From Streptomyces akebiae (GTDB lineage: Bacteria; Actinomycetota; Actinomycetes; Streptomycetales; Streptomycetaceae): DNA of 64,000 bases. This document shows, piece after piece, positions 25,809-34,211 of this stretch. The first letter of the stretch is position 1. Each line of letters starts with the position of its first letter. The notes under the pieces are model-generated. The model had not been told where the DNA came from. It saw nothing but the letters and a program-made list of their open reading frames with translations, and did no database searches. The translations under genes and the position numbers were made by a program. Where the stretch lies: positions 2,108,001 through 2,172,000 of the forward strand of contig NZ_CP080647.1 in NCBI RefSeq assembly GCF_019599145.1. Direction: 5' to 3'.

Positions 25809-28007
25809 ATGCCGCTCGCCCGCCGTGCCCTGCTCACCGCGTTCGCCGCCGGTTCCGCGGCCGCCTGCACCTCGGCCCGCGCCGTCCCCTCGGACGACGC
25901 GCCCCGCACCGACAACGCCCTGCGCACGGCCTCGGTGGCGACCAGAAGGTTGCTGCCGGACCACTGGCGGCAGATCATTTTCACGGAGGGCAAGGAGAAG
26001 GACACCTTCCGCGTCTCGGGGAGCACCGGGCGCATCACCGTCGCCGGCGACACACCGGCCACGCAACTCACCGGTCTGAACTGGTACTTGAGGCATGTCG
26101 CGTACGCCGAGATCAACTGGGCGGGCGAGCAGACCGACCTCCTGCCCCGCGAGCTCCCCGGCCTCGACGCGGCGGTCAGCCGCCGGGCGAACGTCGTCCA
26201 CCGCTTCGCCCTCAACGACACCAACGACGGCTACACGGGCGCGTACCTGGACTGGCGTTACTGGGAGCGCGAGCTGGACGTGCTGGCGCTGCACGGCTAC
26301 AACGAGGTCCTCGTCTACGCGGGGGCGGACGCGCTGTACCACCGGGTGTTCCAGGAGTTCGGCTACGGGGAGGAGGAGCTGCGGGCCTGGGTGCCGGGCC
26401 CCGCCCACCAGCCGTGGTGGCTGCTGCAGAACCTGTCCGCCTTCCCCTCCCCGGTCTCCCGGCAGCTCCTGGACGCGCGGGCCGTACTGGGCCGCCGGAT
26501 CGCCGACCGGGCGCGCGAGCTGGGAATGACGCCGGTGTTCCCCGGCTACTTCGGGACCGTCCCGCCGGGCTTCGCGGAGCGGGTCCCGGGGGCGCGGACC
26601 GTGCCGCAGGGCGAGTGGATGGGCTTCGCGCGCCCCGACTGGCTGGACCCGCGCGGGGACGAGTTCGCCCGGGTGGCGGCGGCCTTCTACCGCGTGCAGG
26701 ACGAGATGTTCGGTCCGTCGACGCTGTACAAGATGGATCTGCTGCACGAGGGCGGCGACCCGGGGGACGTGCCCGTCGCCGACGCGGCGAAGGGTGTGGA
26801 GCGGGCGCTGCAGCGGGCTCGTCCGGGGGCCACCTGGGTGATCCTCGGCTGGCAGCACAACCCGCCGCGCGCGATCGTCGACGCCGTCGACAAGGAGCGC
26901 ATGCTCGTCGTCGACGGTCTCTCCGACCGCTTCCCCACGGTCACCGACCGCGAGGCCGACTGGGGCGACACCCCGTACGCCTTCGGTTCGATCTGGAACT
27001 TCGGCGGGCACACCGCGCTCGGCGCCAACACCCCCGACTGGGCCGCCCTGTACGAGAAGTGGCGTACCAAGGCGGGCAGCAGGCTGCACGGCATCGCCCT
27101 GATGCCGGAGGCCGCCGACAACAACCCGGCGGCTTTCGCCCTGTTCTCGGAACTCCCTTGGCGTGAGGGCGAGTTGGATCTGAAGGCCTGGTTCGCCGAG
27201 TGGGCGCACGCCCGTTACGGCGCCGTGGATCCGCACGCCACGGCCGCCTGGGACATTCTGCGCCGCACCGCGTACGGCACCACCCGCGCCGACTCCTGGA
27301 GCGAGGGCGCCGACGGCCTGTTCGGTGCCCGGCCGGCGCTGAACGTCGTACGCGCCGGCCGCTGGTCGCCGAAGCAACTCCGTTACAGCGCGGCGGACTT
27401 CGAACCCGCGCTGGACGAGCTGCTGCGGGTGCGACCGGAGTTGCGGGCCACGTCGGCGTATCGTCGCGATCTCCTCGACGTGGCCCGTCAGGCGCTCGCC
27501 AACCGCAGCCGGGTGATGCTGCCGCAGATCAAGGCGGCGTACGACAGCGAGGACACCGCACGGTTCGAGAAGTCGAGCGCGGACTGGCTCTCGCTCATGG
27601 ACCTGCTGGACGAGCTGGTGGCCACCGACTCCCGTCATCTGCTGGGCCGTTGGGTGGCGGAGGCCCGCTCCTGGGGCGCGGACGCCGCCGAGCGTGACCA
27701 GTTGGCGTACGACAATCTGTCGCTGCTGACCGTGTGGGGGACGCGGCAGGGCGCGGACGCGGGACTGCGGGACTACGCCAACCGGGAGTGGGCGGGGCTG
27801 GTCGGCGGACTGTACCGGCTGCGCTGGTCGACGTACTTCGAGGAGCTGAGGGCCGCGCTGGACGCGGGCCGGGCCCCGGCGAAGATCGACTGGTTCGCCC
27901 TGGAGGACCGCTGGGCGCGGAACCCGGGGACGCTCGCGACCGAGCCGACCGGGGACACGTACACGGTCGCGACACGGGTCCGGGACCGGCTCACGGCACT
28001 CTCCTGA
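25809..28007 (+). CDS. Alpha-N-acetylglucosaminidase, GH89, exported
   Basis: 732 residues. The N-terminus ARRALLTAFAAGSAAAC has a twin arginine and a lipobox-like Cys at residue 20, so export as a Tat or Sec lipoprotein is likely. An N-terminal domain precedes the catalytic (beta/alpha)8 barrel: HRFALNDTNDGYTGAYLDWRYWERELDVLALHGYNEVL is the signature entry to the barrel. YKMDLLHEGGDPGD, LGWQHNPP and GSIWNFGGHT follow in the family order. It releases terminal GlcNAc alpha-linked in glycans. ATG 25809 is chosen because the signal peptide begins there; the open frame upstream is antisense to the peroxidase. Confidence 0.9.
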   Translation: MPLARRALLTAFAAGSAAACTSARAVPSDDAPRTDNALRTASVATRRLLPDHWRQIIFTEGKEKDTFRVSGSTGRITVAGDTPATQLTGLNWYLRHVAYAEINWAGEQTDLLPRELPGLDAAVSRRANVVHRFALNDTNDGYTGAYLDWRYWERELDVLALHGYNEVLVYAGADALYHRVFQEFGYGEEELRAWVPGPAHQPWWLLQNLSAFPSPVSRQLLDARAVLGRRIADRARELGMTPVFPGYFGTVPPGFAERVPGARTVPQGEWMGFARPDWLDPRGDEFARVAAAFYRVQDEMFGPSTLYKMDLLHEGGDPGDVPVADAAKGVERALQRARPGATWVILGWQHNPPRAIVDAVDKERMLVVDGLSDRFPTVTDREADWGDTPYAFGSIWNFGGHTALGANTPDWAALYEKWRTKAGSRLHGIALMPEAADNNPAAFALFSELPWREGELDLKAWFAEWAHARYGAVDPHATAAWDILRRTAYGTTRADSWSEGADGLFGARPALNVVRAGRWSPKQLRYSAADFEPALDELLRVRPELRATSAYRRDLLDVARQALANRSRVMLPQIKAAYDSEDTARFEKSSADWLSLMDLLDELVATDSRHLLGRWVAEARSWGADAAERDQLAYDNLSLLTVWGTRQGADAGLRDYANREWAGLVGGLYRLRWSTYFEELRAALDAGRAPAKIDWFALEDRWARNPGTLATEPTGDTYTVATRVRDRLTALS

Positions 28008-28183
28008 CGGATCGACGGATCACGGCTCGCCGCCACGGCACCCCCACGACCATCCGTGGGCGCCGCCGGACCGACAGGCGTACGGCGGCAGTCACTCGGT
28101 CGGCCGACCTGACACCGTTCCGGGGCGCGCACATCCGTCCGCGCCCCGGAGACGGCTGCCGTGGGCCTCACCGAGGTCCACGG

Positions 28184-28215
28184 CTCTGGTCGAGGGCCGT
28201 CCCCCTCGACCAGAG
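28184..28215. terminator. Strong hairpin between GH89 and the urate operon
   Basis: 13-bp perfect arms (CTCTGGTCGAGGG and its complement) around a 6-base loop, 10 bp past the stop of the minus-strand deaminase gene and 177 bp past GH89. It most likely ends the urate operon and could work both ways. Confidence 0.8.
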
Positions 28216-28224
28216 TCCAGTGGG

Positions 28225-29604
28225 TCAGGCCTCGGCGGCGATCCGCGCCAGCCGCCGCGCCTCCTCCCTCGTCGAGCGGGCGATCGCGTCCTCGTCGACA
28301 TGCAGCAGGCGACCGTTCTCCACGATCTGCCGGCCGTTCACGAACGACGCCGTCACCGGGGCCGCCGCACCGAGAACCAGGGCGGCCACCGGGTCGGCGA
28401 TAGACGCGTGGGCGAGGGTGTCGAGCTTCCAGAGGACCAGGTCGGCGAGCTTGCCGGGCTCCAGGGAGCCGATCTCCTGTGCCCTGCCCAGGACCTGGGC
28501 ACCGCCGAACGTGCCGAGCCGGAGCGCCTGGCGGACGTTGAGGGCGGCCTCGCGGTGGGCGCCGAGGCGGTTGACGAGGAGGGCGTTGCGCAGTTCGGTG
28601 TGGAGTTCGCCGGACTCGTTGGACGCCGTGCCGTCGACGCCGAGGCCGACCGGGACGCCGGCCGCCAGCATGTCCGGGACCCGGGCGATGCCCGCCGCCA
28701 GCCGGGCGTTGGACGACGGGCAGTGGGCGACGCCCGTCTTCGTACGGGCGAAGGCGTCGATGTCGGAGTCGTTCATGTGGACGCAGTGGGCCATCCACAC
28801 GTCCTCGCCGAGCCAGCCCGTGGACTCGAAGTAGTCGGTCGGGCCCATGCCGAACAGCTCGTGGCAGAACTTCTCCTCCTCCACCGTCTCCGAGCCGTGG
28901 GTGTGCAGCCGCACCCCGAGGCGACGGGCCAACTCGGCTCCCTGGCGCAGCAGTTCGGTGGAGACCGAGAACGGCGAGCAGGGGGCGACGGCGACCTGGG
29001 TCATCGCGCCGAAGGAGGCGTCGTGGTGCCGCTTCACTGTCTCCTCGGTGGCGGCGAGCGCGCCCTCCAGAGTCTCGACCGCGAAGTCCGGCGGGAGGCC
29101 GCCGTCCTTCTCGCTGCGGTCCATCGAGCCACGGGCGAGCGTGAAGCGGACGCCCGTCTCGCGTGCCGCCCGGATGATCGAGCCCGACAGGTCGCCGGAG
29201 CCCTTCGGGAAGACGTAGTGGTGGTCCATGGCCGTGGTCACGCCGCCGCGGGCCATCATGCCGAGCGAGCCCTGGGCCGCCGCGTACGTCATGCGCTCGT
29301 CGATGCGCGCCCAGGTCGGATAGAGCGCGACGAGCCAGTCGAAGAGGTTGTGGTCGGTGGCGAGGCCCCGGGTGATCCACTGGTAGAAGTGGTGGTGGGT
29401 GTTGACCAGGCCGGGTGTGACCAGGTGGCCGGTGGCGTCGATCCGGCGTACGACGTCCGTCAGGCCCTCGGGGGCGCGGCCCTCGCCGACCGACTCGATG
29501 ACGTTGTCCGCCACGACCACATGACCGGACGCGTACTCGGTGTCCCGCGCGTCCACGGTCGCGATCGCCGCGTTCTCGATGACGAGACGCTGGGTTGCTG
29601 CCAT
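28225..29604 (-). CDS. 8-oxoguanine deaminase (amidohydrolase)
   Basis: Converts 8-oxoguanine to urate and ammonia, feeding the uricase encoded just upstream. 459 residues of the COG0402 amidohydrolase group. The metal site NTHHHFYQ has His70 and His72, followed by RLHTHGSE, WMAHCVHM, VAHCPSSN and the catalytic GLGVDGTASNES. CSPFSVS matches 8-oxoguanine deaminases better than atrazine or S-adenosylhomocysteine deaminases. It is last in the OHCU decarboxylase-HIU hydrolase-uricase series, 55 bp after uricase, and is followed by a strong terminator. Guanine deaminase activity is the main alternative. Confidence 0.85.
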   Translation of the reverse strand: MAATQRLVIENAAIATVDARDTEYASGHVVVADNVIESVGEGRAPEGLTDVVRRIDATGHLVTPGLVNTHHHFYQWITRGLATDHNLFDWLVALYPTWARIDERMTYAAAQGSLGMMARGGVTTAMDHHYVFPKGSGDLSGSIIRAARETGVRFTLARGSMDRSEKDGGLPPDFAVETLEGALAATEETVKRHHDASFGAMTQVAVAPCSPFSVSTELLRQGAELARRLGVRLHTHGSETVEEEKFCHELFGMGPTDYFESTGWLGEDVWMAHCVHMNDSDIDAFARTKTGVAHCPSSNARLAAGIARVPDMLAAGVPVGLGVDGTASNESGELHTELRNALLVNRLGAHREAALNVRQALRLGTFGGAQVLGRAQEIGSLEPGKLADLVLWKLDTLAHASIADPVAALVLGAAAPVTASFVNGRQIVENGRLLHVDEDAIARSTREEARRLARIAAEA

Positions 29605-29659
29605 GGTTCGTCCTTCAGAGGTCTTCTGAGGGTCTCTCGGAGGTTGGTTCCGAGGTCTC

Positions 29660-30562
29660 TCAGAGGTTGGTGAGGTCCGCCGGGATCTTCGCTTCGCGGC
29701 CGTCCCGCAGGACGGTGGCCTCGATCAGGCCGTAGGGGCGGTCGGCGGCGAAGTACACGGCTCCGTCGGCGGTGTCGTTCTTCAGGCCGAACGGGGCCAG
29801 GTCCACCAGGAAGTGGTGCTTGTTCGGCAGGGAGAAGCGGACCTCGTCTATCTCCTCGCGGTTGTCGATGATCCGCGCGCCCATCTGGTACAGGGTCTGC
29901 TGCAGCGAGAGGGAGTACGTCTCGGCGAAGGCCTGGAGCAGGTGCTTCTTCACCTGCTCGTAGGAGGCCTCCCAGTCGGGAGCCGGCTGCTCGTCGTCGG
30001 TCCAGTTGAAGCGCCAGCGGCCGGAGACCTCGGTGGCGAGGATGCGGTCGTGCGCCTCGGGCAGGGTCGTGTACTTGTCCTTGACGAAGCCCCAGAACTC
30101 GGAGTCGGTCGAGTTCATGACCGTGAGGTCCTTGAGGCCGGAGACGATCTCCCACGACGAGCCGTCGTAGGTGATCTGTGCCAGCCGGGTCTCCTGGCCC
30201 TTGCGGACGAAGGAGTGCGCGCCCTCGCCGCCGTGCTCGATGCGGTCCCAGGCGTACTGCTCGACGCGGATGCGGGCCCGGTGGATGGCAGGCTGGGAGG
30301 TCACGAAGTGACGGGCGAGGTGGATGCCGAACTGCTCGGCGGAGTCGATGCCGTACTCCTTGGCGAAGGCGTACACCGTGTTCTTGGTGGTGTCCGTCGG
30401 CAGGACGTTCGCGTTCGAGCCCGAGAGGTGGACCTCGTCCATGTCGCCGCTCAGCGACACCGAGACGTTGAGGTCCTTGATGTGGTGGGTGGCGCCGTCC
30501 CGCGTGATGCGTACGACGCGGTTCTCGGCCTTGCCGTACTGGTTCGGTCCAAGGATGGGCAT
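29660..30562 (-). CDS. uaZ: Urate oxidase (uricase)
   Basis: Oxidises urate to 5-hydroxyisourate with O2 and no cofactor. 300 residues, with both T-fold halves. The first half has NVLPTDTTKNTVYAFAKEYG, which contains the catalytic Thr and Lys region. The second half has FNKHHFL-type SLPNKHHFLVDL near the C-terminus. The gene follows HIU hydrolase by 2 bp, so product and next enzyme are made together. Regulation is probably through the promoter before OHCU decarboxylase. Confidence 0.96.
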   Translation of the reverse strand: MPILGPNQYGKAENRVVRITRDGATHHIKDLNVSVSLSGDMDEVHLSGSNANVLPTDTTKNTVYAFAKEYGIDSAEQFGIHLARHFVTSQPAIHRARIRVEQYAWDRIEHGGEGAHSFVRKGQETRLAQITYDGSSWEIVSGLKDLTVMNSTDSEFWGFVKDKYTTLPEAHDRILATEVSGRWRFNWTDDEQPAPDWEASYEQVKKHLLQAFAETYSLSLQQTLYQMGARIIDNREEIDEVRFSLPNKHHFLVDLAPFGLKNDTADGAVYFAADRPYGLIEATVLRDGREAKIPADLTNL

Positions 30563-30564
30563 AG

Positions 30565-30978
30565 CTAGCTCCCTCGATAAACGGAGTAGCCGAACGGGTT
30601 GAGCAGCAGCGGTACGTGGTAGTGCTCGCCGGGCGTCACCGTGAAGGTGATGACGACCTCGGGGAAGAACACGGCACCGCTGTCCCGGTTCGCGGGGGCG
30701 TCCTGCTGCGCATCGGCTTGCTGCTTCGCGGTCTGTGCGGCGGTCTGTGCGAGGTACGGCTCGACCTCGAAGTCGAGTCGCACGTGGGTGGTGCCCTCCG
30801 GCAGAGCCGGGAGGTCCTTGCAGCGGCCGTCGGCGTCGGTCGCCGAGCCGCCGAGCGCCTGCCAGGGTGCCTCTCGTCCGGAGCGGGCGGCGACGCGGAC
30901 GGCGACGCCCGCGGCGGGACGGCCGACGGAGGTGTCCAGGATGTGCGTGGACACCGAGGCGGTCGTGCTGGTGCTCAT
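30565..30978 (-). CDS. uraH: 5-Hydroxyisourate hydrolase
   Basis: Transthyretin-like HIU hydrolase, 137 residues. The N-terminal VSTHILDTSVGRPA contains the catalytic His, and the C-terminal YRGS is the family signature. A Gln/Ala-rich insertion of about 20 residues (79-100) precedes the conserved FFPEV strand and makes the protein longer than the usual 110-120. The ATG overlaps the OHCU decarboxylase stop by 4 bases (ATGA). Confidence 0.95.
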   Translation of the reverse strand: MSTSTTASVSTHILDTSVGRPAAGVAVRVAARSGREAPWQALGGSATDADGRCKDLPALPEGTTHVRLDFEVEPYLAQTAAQTAKQQADAQQDAPANRDSGAVFFPEVVITFTVTPGEHYHVPLLLNPFGYSVYRGS

Positions 30979-31499
30979 GTGCGGGCTTCCTCTTCGACGT
31001 CGACGAGCCGGGCCAGGCGGATGCGGTTGATCTTGCCCAGTTCGGTGCGGACGATCTCGCGTTCCCGCTCCGGCGCGTTGCCGATCCGGTCCCGGACCGC
31101 GTCGCGCATCTGCTCGCCGGTCCGGCCGGTGGCGCAGATCAGGAACACATGACCGAACTTCGCCTGGTAGGCCAGGTTCAGTTCGAGCATCTCCGCCTTG
31201 AGCTCGTCGGAGGCGCCGGCCATGCCGCGCTGCTCACGGGCGGAGGTCGGATCGCCCGGCGCGGGGCGGCCGATCGGGGGGTGCCCGGCCATCGCCTGCG
31301 CCAGATCCTCCTCGCTCAGCTCGGCCATGGCGGCGTCACTGGCGGCGAAGAGGTCCTCGGCGGTGGCGTAGGGGCGGTCGGCGAGCAGTCTGCGCCCCCA
31401 TTCCGCCGAGGCGCACACCTCATGGAGCGCGGCGGCGGCCGCGTGCTCCTCCAGGGCGTTGAAACGGGCGAGGCCCGGTGTCGAGGAACGCGAAGTCAC
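30975..31499 (-). CDS. OHCU decarboxylase
   Basis: Decarboxylates 2-oxo-4-hydroxy-4-carboxy-5-ureidoimidazoline to S-allantoin. 174 residues. The AGHPPIGRP motif supplies the catalytic His. FGHVFLICATGRT and a helical C-terminus end the domain, as usual. GTG 31499 has GGAGG 8 bases upstream; the frame further upstream runs into a promoter palindrome. First gene of the urate operon. Confidence 0.93.
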   Translation of the reverse strand: MTSRSSTPGLARFNALEEHAAAAALHEVCASAEWGRRLLADRPYATAEDLFAASDAAMAELSEEDLAQAMAGHPPIGRPAPGDPTSAREQRGMAGASDELKAEMLELNLAYQAKFGHVFLICATGRTGEQMRDAVRDRIGNAPEREREIVRTELGKINRIRLARLVDVEEEART

Positions 31500-31564
31500 G
31501 GGAGCCTCCGTCGCCGTGGTGCTGGACTGGCTACGGCAAGCTAACGCCCCGCGACGACATCGCG

Positions 31565-31579
31565 TCAACAGTTTGTTGA
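31565..31579. promoter_or_regulatory. Palindrome TCAAC-N5-GTTGA before the urate operon
   Basis: A perfect inverted repeat 66 bp upstream of the OHCU decarboxylase start. The same core with the same spacing lies between allB and allR (2398-2414). No TTCC-N7-GGAA box was found in this gap, so urate genes may answer to a different regulator, possibly the HTH protein encoded just upstream. Confidence 0.45.
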
Positions 31580-31648
31580 AAAATCGCGGTTACGGCGAGA
31601 TCCCCGCAGCCGTGCCCGCCGCGCCTCCCGGCAGGACCGAGGCGCCCG

Positions 31649-32029
31649 TCAGGCCTCTTTCTCGCGGTTGAGGTAGTTGTAGACGGTGAAGCGGCTGACA
31701 CCGAGGGCGCTCGCGACGGTCTCCACGCCGTGACGCACGGAGAAGGCGCCGCGCGTCTCCAGCACCCGCACGATCTCCTGCTTGGCCTTGCGGTCGAGGT
31801 CGGCGAGCGGCCTGCCCTTCTGGCGCTCCATCGCGGCCAGGATGTGATCCAGCGACTCGGCGAGCTGCGGCAGCCGCACGGCGACGGCGTCGACGCCCTC
31901 CCAGGACAGGACGACGTCGTCGGGGCCGGCCTCGTCCGGCGGCAGCATGAGTCCGCCCATGGCGTCGACCAGCGGCTTGACGGCCGCGACGAAGCGCTCG
32001 TCGCCGGTGCCGGCGCCGACGCCGGTCAC
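31649..32029 (-). CDS. Small HTH regulator, Fis-type C-terminus
   Basis: 126 residues. The first 60 form an acidic, helical domain (PDDVVLSWEGVDAVAVRLPQL). The C-terminus (80-126) is a helix-turn-helix, VETVASALGVSRFTVYNYLNREK. GTG 32029 overlaps the stop of the COG0011 gene (GTGA). The next gene downstream is OHCU decarboxylase after 149 bp, so it may regulate the urate operon. The family is common in Streptomyces purine clusters as far as I recall, but its ligand is not known to me. Confidence 0.8.
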   Translation of the reverse strand: MTGVGAGTGDERFVAAVKPLVDAMGGLMLPPDEAGPDDVVLSWEGVDAVAVRLPQLAESLDHILAAMERQKGRPLADLDRKAKQEIVRVLETRGAFSVRHGVETVASALGVSRFTVYNYLNREKEA

Positions 32030-32283
32030 TCGCCGCCCTCCCCGATCACATTGACCTGGAGCGAGATCCGAGTGGCGCCGGACTCCAGGGTCCGGCGGAG
32101 CAGGGCGTCCACGGCCGTGAGCACGGCATCGGCTTCCCCTTCCGCCGTGTTGCCGAACGGGCCGACGTCGACCGCGTCCAGGTCGGCGGCCTCGACGACC
32201 TCCCGCGCCACGAGCGCGTGCGCCGGGGCCTCGTCGAGATCGAAGGGCTCGGTCGTGAACTCCACTCTCAATCGCACGGGCAC
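32026..32283 (-). CDS. COG0011 (MTH1187/YqgV) thiamine-binding-like protein
   Basis: 85 residues. The ferredoxin-like fold of the MTH1187 family is suggested by an RVEFTTEPF strand, then DVGPFGNTAEGEADAVLTAVDAL and a terminal ISLQVNVIG strand; PxG-T-xEGE is the family core. Members bind thiamine or related pyrimidines. It starts at GTG 32283, divergent from hyi across a gap with two AllR-type boxes. The ThDP-dependent carboligase Gcl is encoded nearby, so a link to cofactor supply is conceivable but unproven. Confidence 0.7.
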   Translation of the reverse strand: MPVRLRVEFTTEPFDLDEAPAHALVAREVVEAADLDAVDVGPFGNTAEGEADAVLTAVDALLRRTLESGATRISLQVNVIGEGGE

Positions 32284-32348
32284 AACCTAACGCGCGGTGC
32301 CGGATTCCACCGAGCCCTCTTGACAAGCTCCGACCTGCGACGGCAGTC

Positions 32349-32384
32349 TTCCATTAAGCAGAAACTAACTTCCATCATACGGAA
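32349..32384. promoter_or_regulatory. AllR-type operator pair before hyi
   Basis: A perfect TTCC-N7-GGAA at 32370-32384 and a weaker TTCC-N7-AGAA at 32349-32363, 21 bp apart and 42 bp before hyi. The gap is a divergent promoter shared with the COG0011-HTH pair, so both directions could be repressed. Confidence 0.68.
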
Positions 32385-32425
32385 TATCATCCGGAAAGTG
32401 CACGGAAGGGAGCGTCCGAGGCCCC

Positions 32426-33274
32426 ATGGGATTCGCGGAGCAGCGCTACACCGTCAACCTCTCGATCCTCTTCACGGAACTCCCGCTCCTGGAGCGCCCC
32501 GCGGCCGCCGCCGCGGCCGGCTTCACCGCGGCCGAGCTGTGGTGGCCCTGGGTCGACTCCCCCACGCCTCCTCGTTCCGAACTCGATGCCCTGCGGGGCT
32601 CGTTCGAGGACGCGGGCGTGCGGCTGACCGGACTGAACTTCTACTCGGGAGTGCTGCCGGGACCGGACCGGGGCGCGCTGTCGATCCCGGGTGCGGAGTC
32701 GGAGCGCTTCCGCGCCAACGTCGACGTGGTCGCGGAGTTCGCCGAGTCCGTCGGCTGCGGGGCGCTCAACGCCCTGTACGGCAACCGCGTCGCCGGTGTG
32801 GACCCGGCCGAGCAGGACGCCCTGGCCCTGCACCACCTGGTCCTGGCCGCGCGGGCCGCCGACCGGATCGGCGCGATCCTGCTGGTCGAGGCCCTGAACA
32901 AGGTGGAGTCACCGCTCTACCCGCTGGTGTCCGCCCCGGCCGCCGTCGGCGTGGTCGACAGGGTCAACGAGGCGTCGGGCCTCGGCAACGCGCGCTTCCT
33001 GATGGACCTCTACCACCTGTCCATGAACGGCGAGGACCTGCCGCAGGTGATCGCCGACCATGCCGGCAGCACGGGGCATGTGCAGATCGCCGACACCCCC
33101 GGCCGCGGCGCCCCCGGCACCGGGACCGTCCCGCTGGAGGGCCTCCTCGACCAGTTGGGCAAGGCCGGTTACGGGGGCCTGGTCGGCCTGGAGTACAAGC
33201 CGGGCGACCGGCCGAGCGCCGAGGCCTTCGCGTGGCTCCCCCGCGAAGCCCGCGCGGCCCGCGCGGCCCGCTGA
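32426..33274 (+). CDS. hyi: Hydroxypyruvate isomerase
   Basis: Interconverts hydroxypyruvate and tartronate semialdehyde. 282 residues of the xylose isomerase-like TIM-barrel group: YTVNLSILFTELPLLER at the start, AAELWWPW, GLNFYSG, LVEALNK (metal Glu), FLMDLYH (metal Asp), HVQIADTPGR and GLEYKP, in Hyi order. It precedes the reductase by 46 bp. In S. coelicolor, hyi is reported to be AllR-repressed, which agrees with the operator found here. Confidence 0.92.
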   Translation: MGFAEQRYTVNLSILFTELPLLERPAAAAAAGFTAAELWWPWVDSPTPPRSELDALRGSFEDAGVRLTGLNFYSGVLPGPDRGALSIPGAESERFRANVDVVAEFAESVGCGALNALYGNRVAGVDPAEQDALALHHLVLAARAADRIGAILLVEALNKVESPLYPLVSAPAAVGVVDRVNEASGLGNARFLMDLYHLSMNGEDLPQVIADHAGSTGHVQIADTPGRGAPGTGTVPLEGLLDQLGKAGYGGLVGLEYKPGDRPSAEAFAWLPREARAARAAR

Positions 33275-33320
33275 GGGCCACCCCACCGCCGCAGCAGAGC
33301 AGTCAGAGAGGCACCTCACC

Positions 33321-34211
33321 ATGAGCAATCTCCCCAAGGTCGCGTGGATAGGTCTCGGCATCATGGGCTCCCCCATGTCCGAGAACCTGATCAAGGCGGG
33401 TTACGACGTCACCGGCCACACCCTGGAGCAGGACAAGCTGGACCGGCTGACCGCCGCCGACGGGACCGCGGCGGCCTCCGTCGCCGAGGCCGTGCGCGAC
33501 GCCGACGTCGTCATCACGATGGTGCCCGCGTCCCCGCAGGTGGAGGCCGTCGCGTACGGCCCCGACGGCATCCTGGCCCACGCCCGGCCCGGCGCCCTGC
33601 TGATCGACATGTCGTCCATCACCCCGCAGACCTCCGTCGACCTGGCGAAGGCCGCGAAGGAGAAGGGGATCCGGGTGCTCGACGCCCCGGTCTCCGGTGG
33701 TGAGGCGGGCGCCGTCGAGGCCGTGCTGTCCATCATGGTCGGCGGCGAGCAGTCCGACTTCGACGAGGCCGCGCCGCTGTTCGAGGCGCTCGGCAGGACG
33801 ATCGTGCTGTGCGGTCCGCACGGCGCGGGGCAGACCGTGAAGGCCGCGAACCAGCTGATCGTGGCCGTGAACATCCAGGCGTGCGCCGAGGCCGTGGTCT
33901 TCCTGGAGAAGTCGGGCGTCGACCTGAAGGCGGCCCTCGACGTCCTGAACGGCGGGCTCGCGGGGTCGACCGTGCTGACCCGCAAGAAGGACAACTTCCT
34001 GAACCGGGACTTCAGACCGGGCTTCCGCGTCGACCTGCACCACAAGGACATGGGCATCGTCACCGAGGCCGCCCGCACCGTGGGTGCCGCCCTGCCGGTC
34101 GGCGCCGTGGTGGCCCAGCTGGTCGCCTCGCTGCGCGCCCAGGGCGACGGCGGCCTCGACCACTCGGCCCTGCTGCGGGCGGTGGAACGCCTCTCCGGCG
34201 CCCAGGTCTGA
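33321..34211 (+). CDS. glxR: 2-Hydroxy-3-oxopropionate (tartronate semialdehyde) reductase
   Basis: Reduces tartronate semialdehyde to D-glycerate. 296 residues of the beta-hydroxyacid dehydrogenase family. It has the dinucleotide site IGLGIMGSPMSENLIKAG, the substrate motif DAPVSGGEAGA and the catalytic lysine in GAGQTVKAANQL. ATG 33321 has GAGAGG 9 bases upstream. With hyi and gcl it completes the glycerate route from glyoxylate. Confidence 0.94.
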   Translation: MSNLPKVAWIGLGIMGSPMSENLIKAGYDVTGHTLEQDKLDRLTAADGTAAASVAEAVRDADVVITMVPASPQVEAVAYGPDGILAHARPGALLIDMSSITPQTSVDLAKAAKEKGIRVLDAPVSGGEAGAVEAVLSIMVGGEQSDFDEAAPLFEALGRTIVLCGPHGAGQTVKAANQLIVAVNIQACAEAVVFLEKSGVDLKAALDVLNGGLAGSTVLTRKKDNFLNRDFRPGFRVDLHHKDMGIVTEAARTVGAALPVGAVVAQLVASLRAQGDGGLDHSALLRAVERLSGAQV

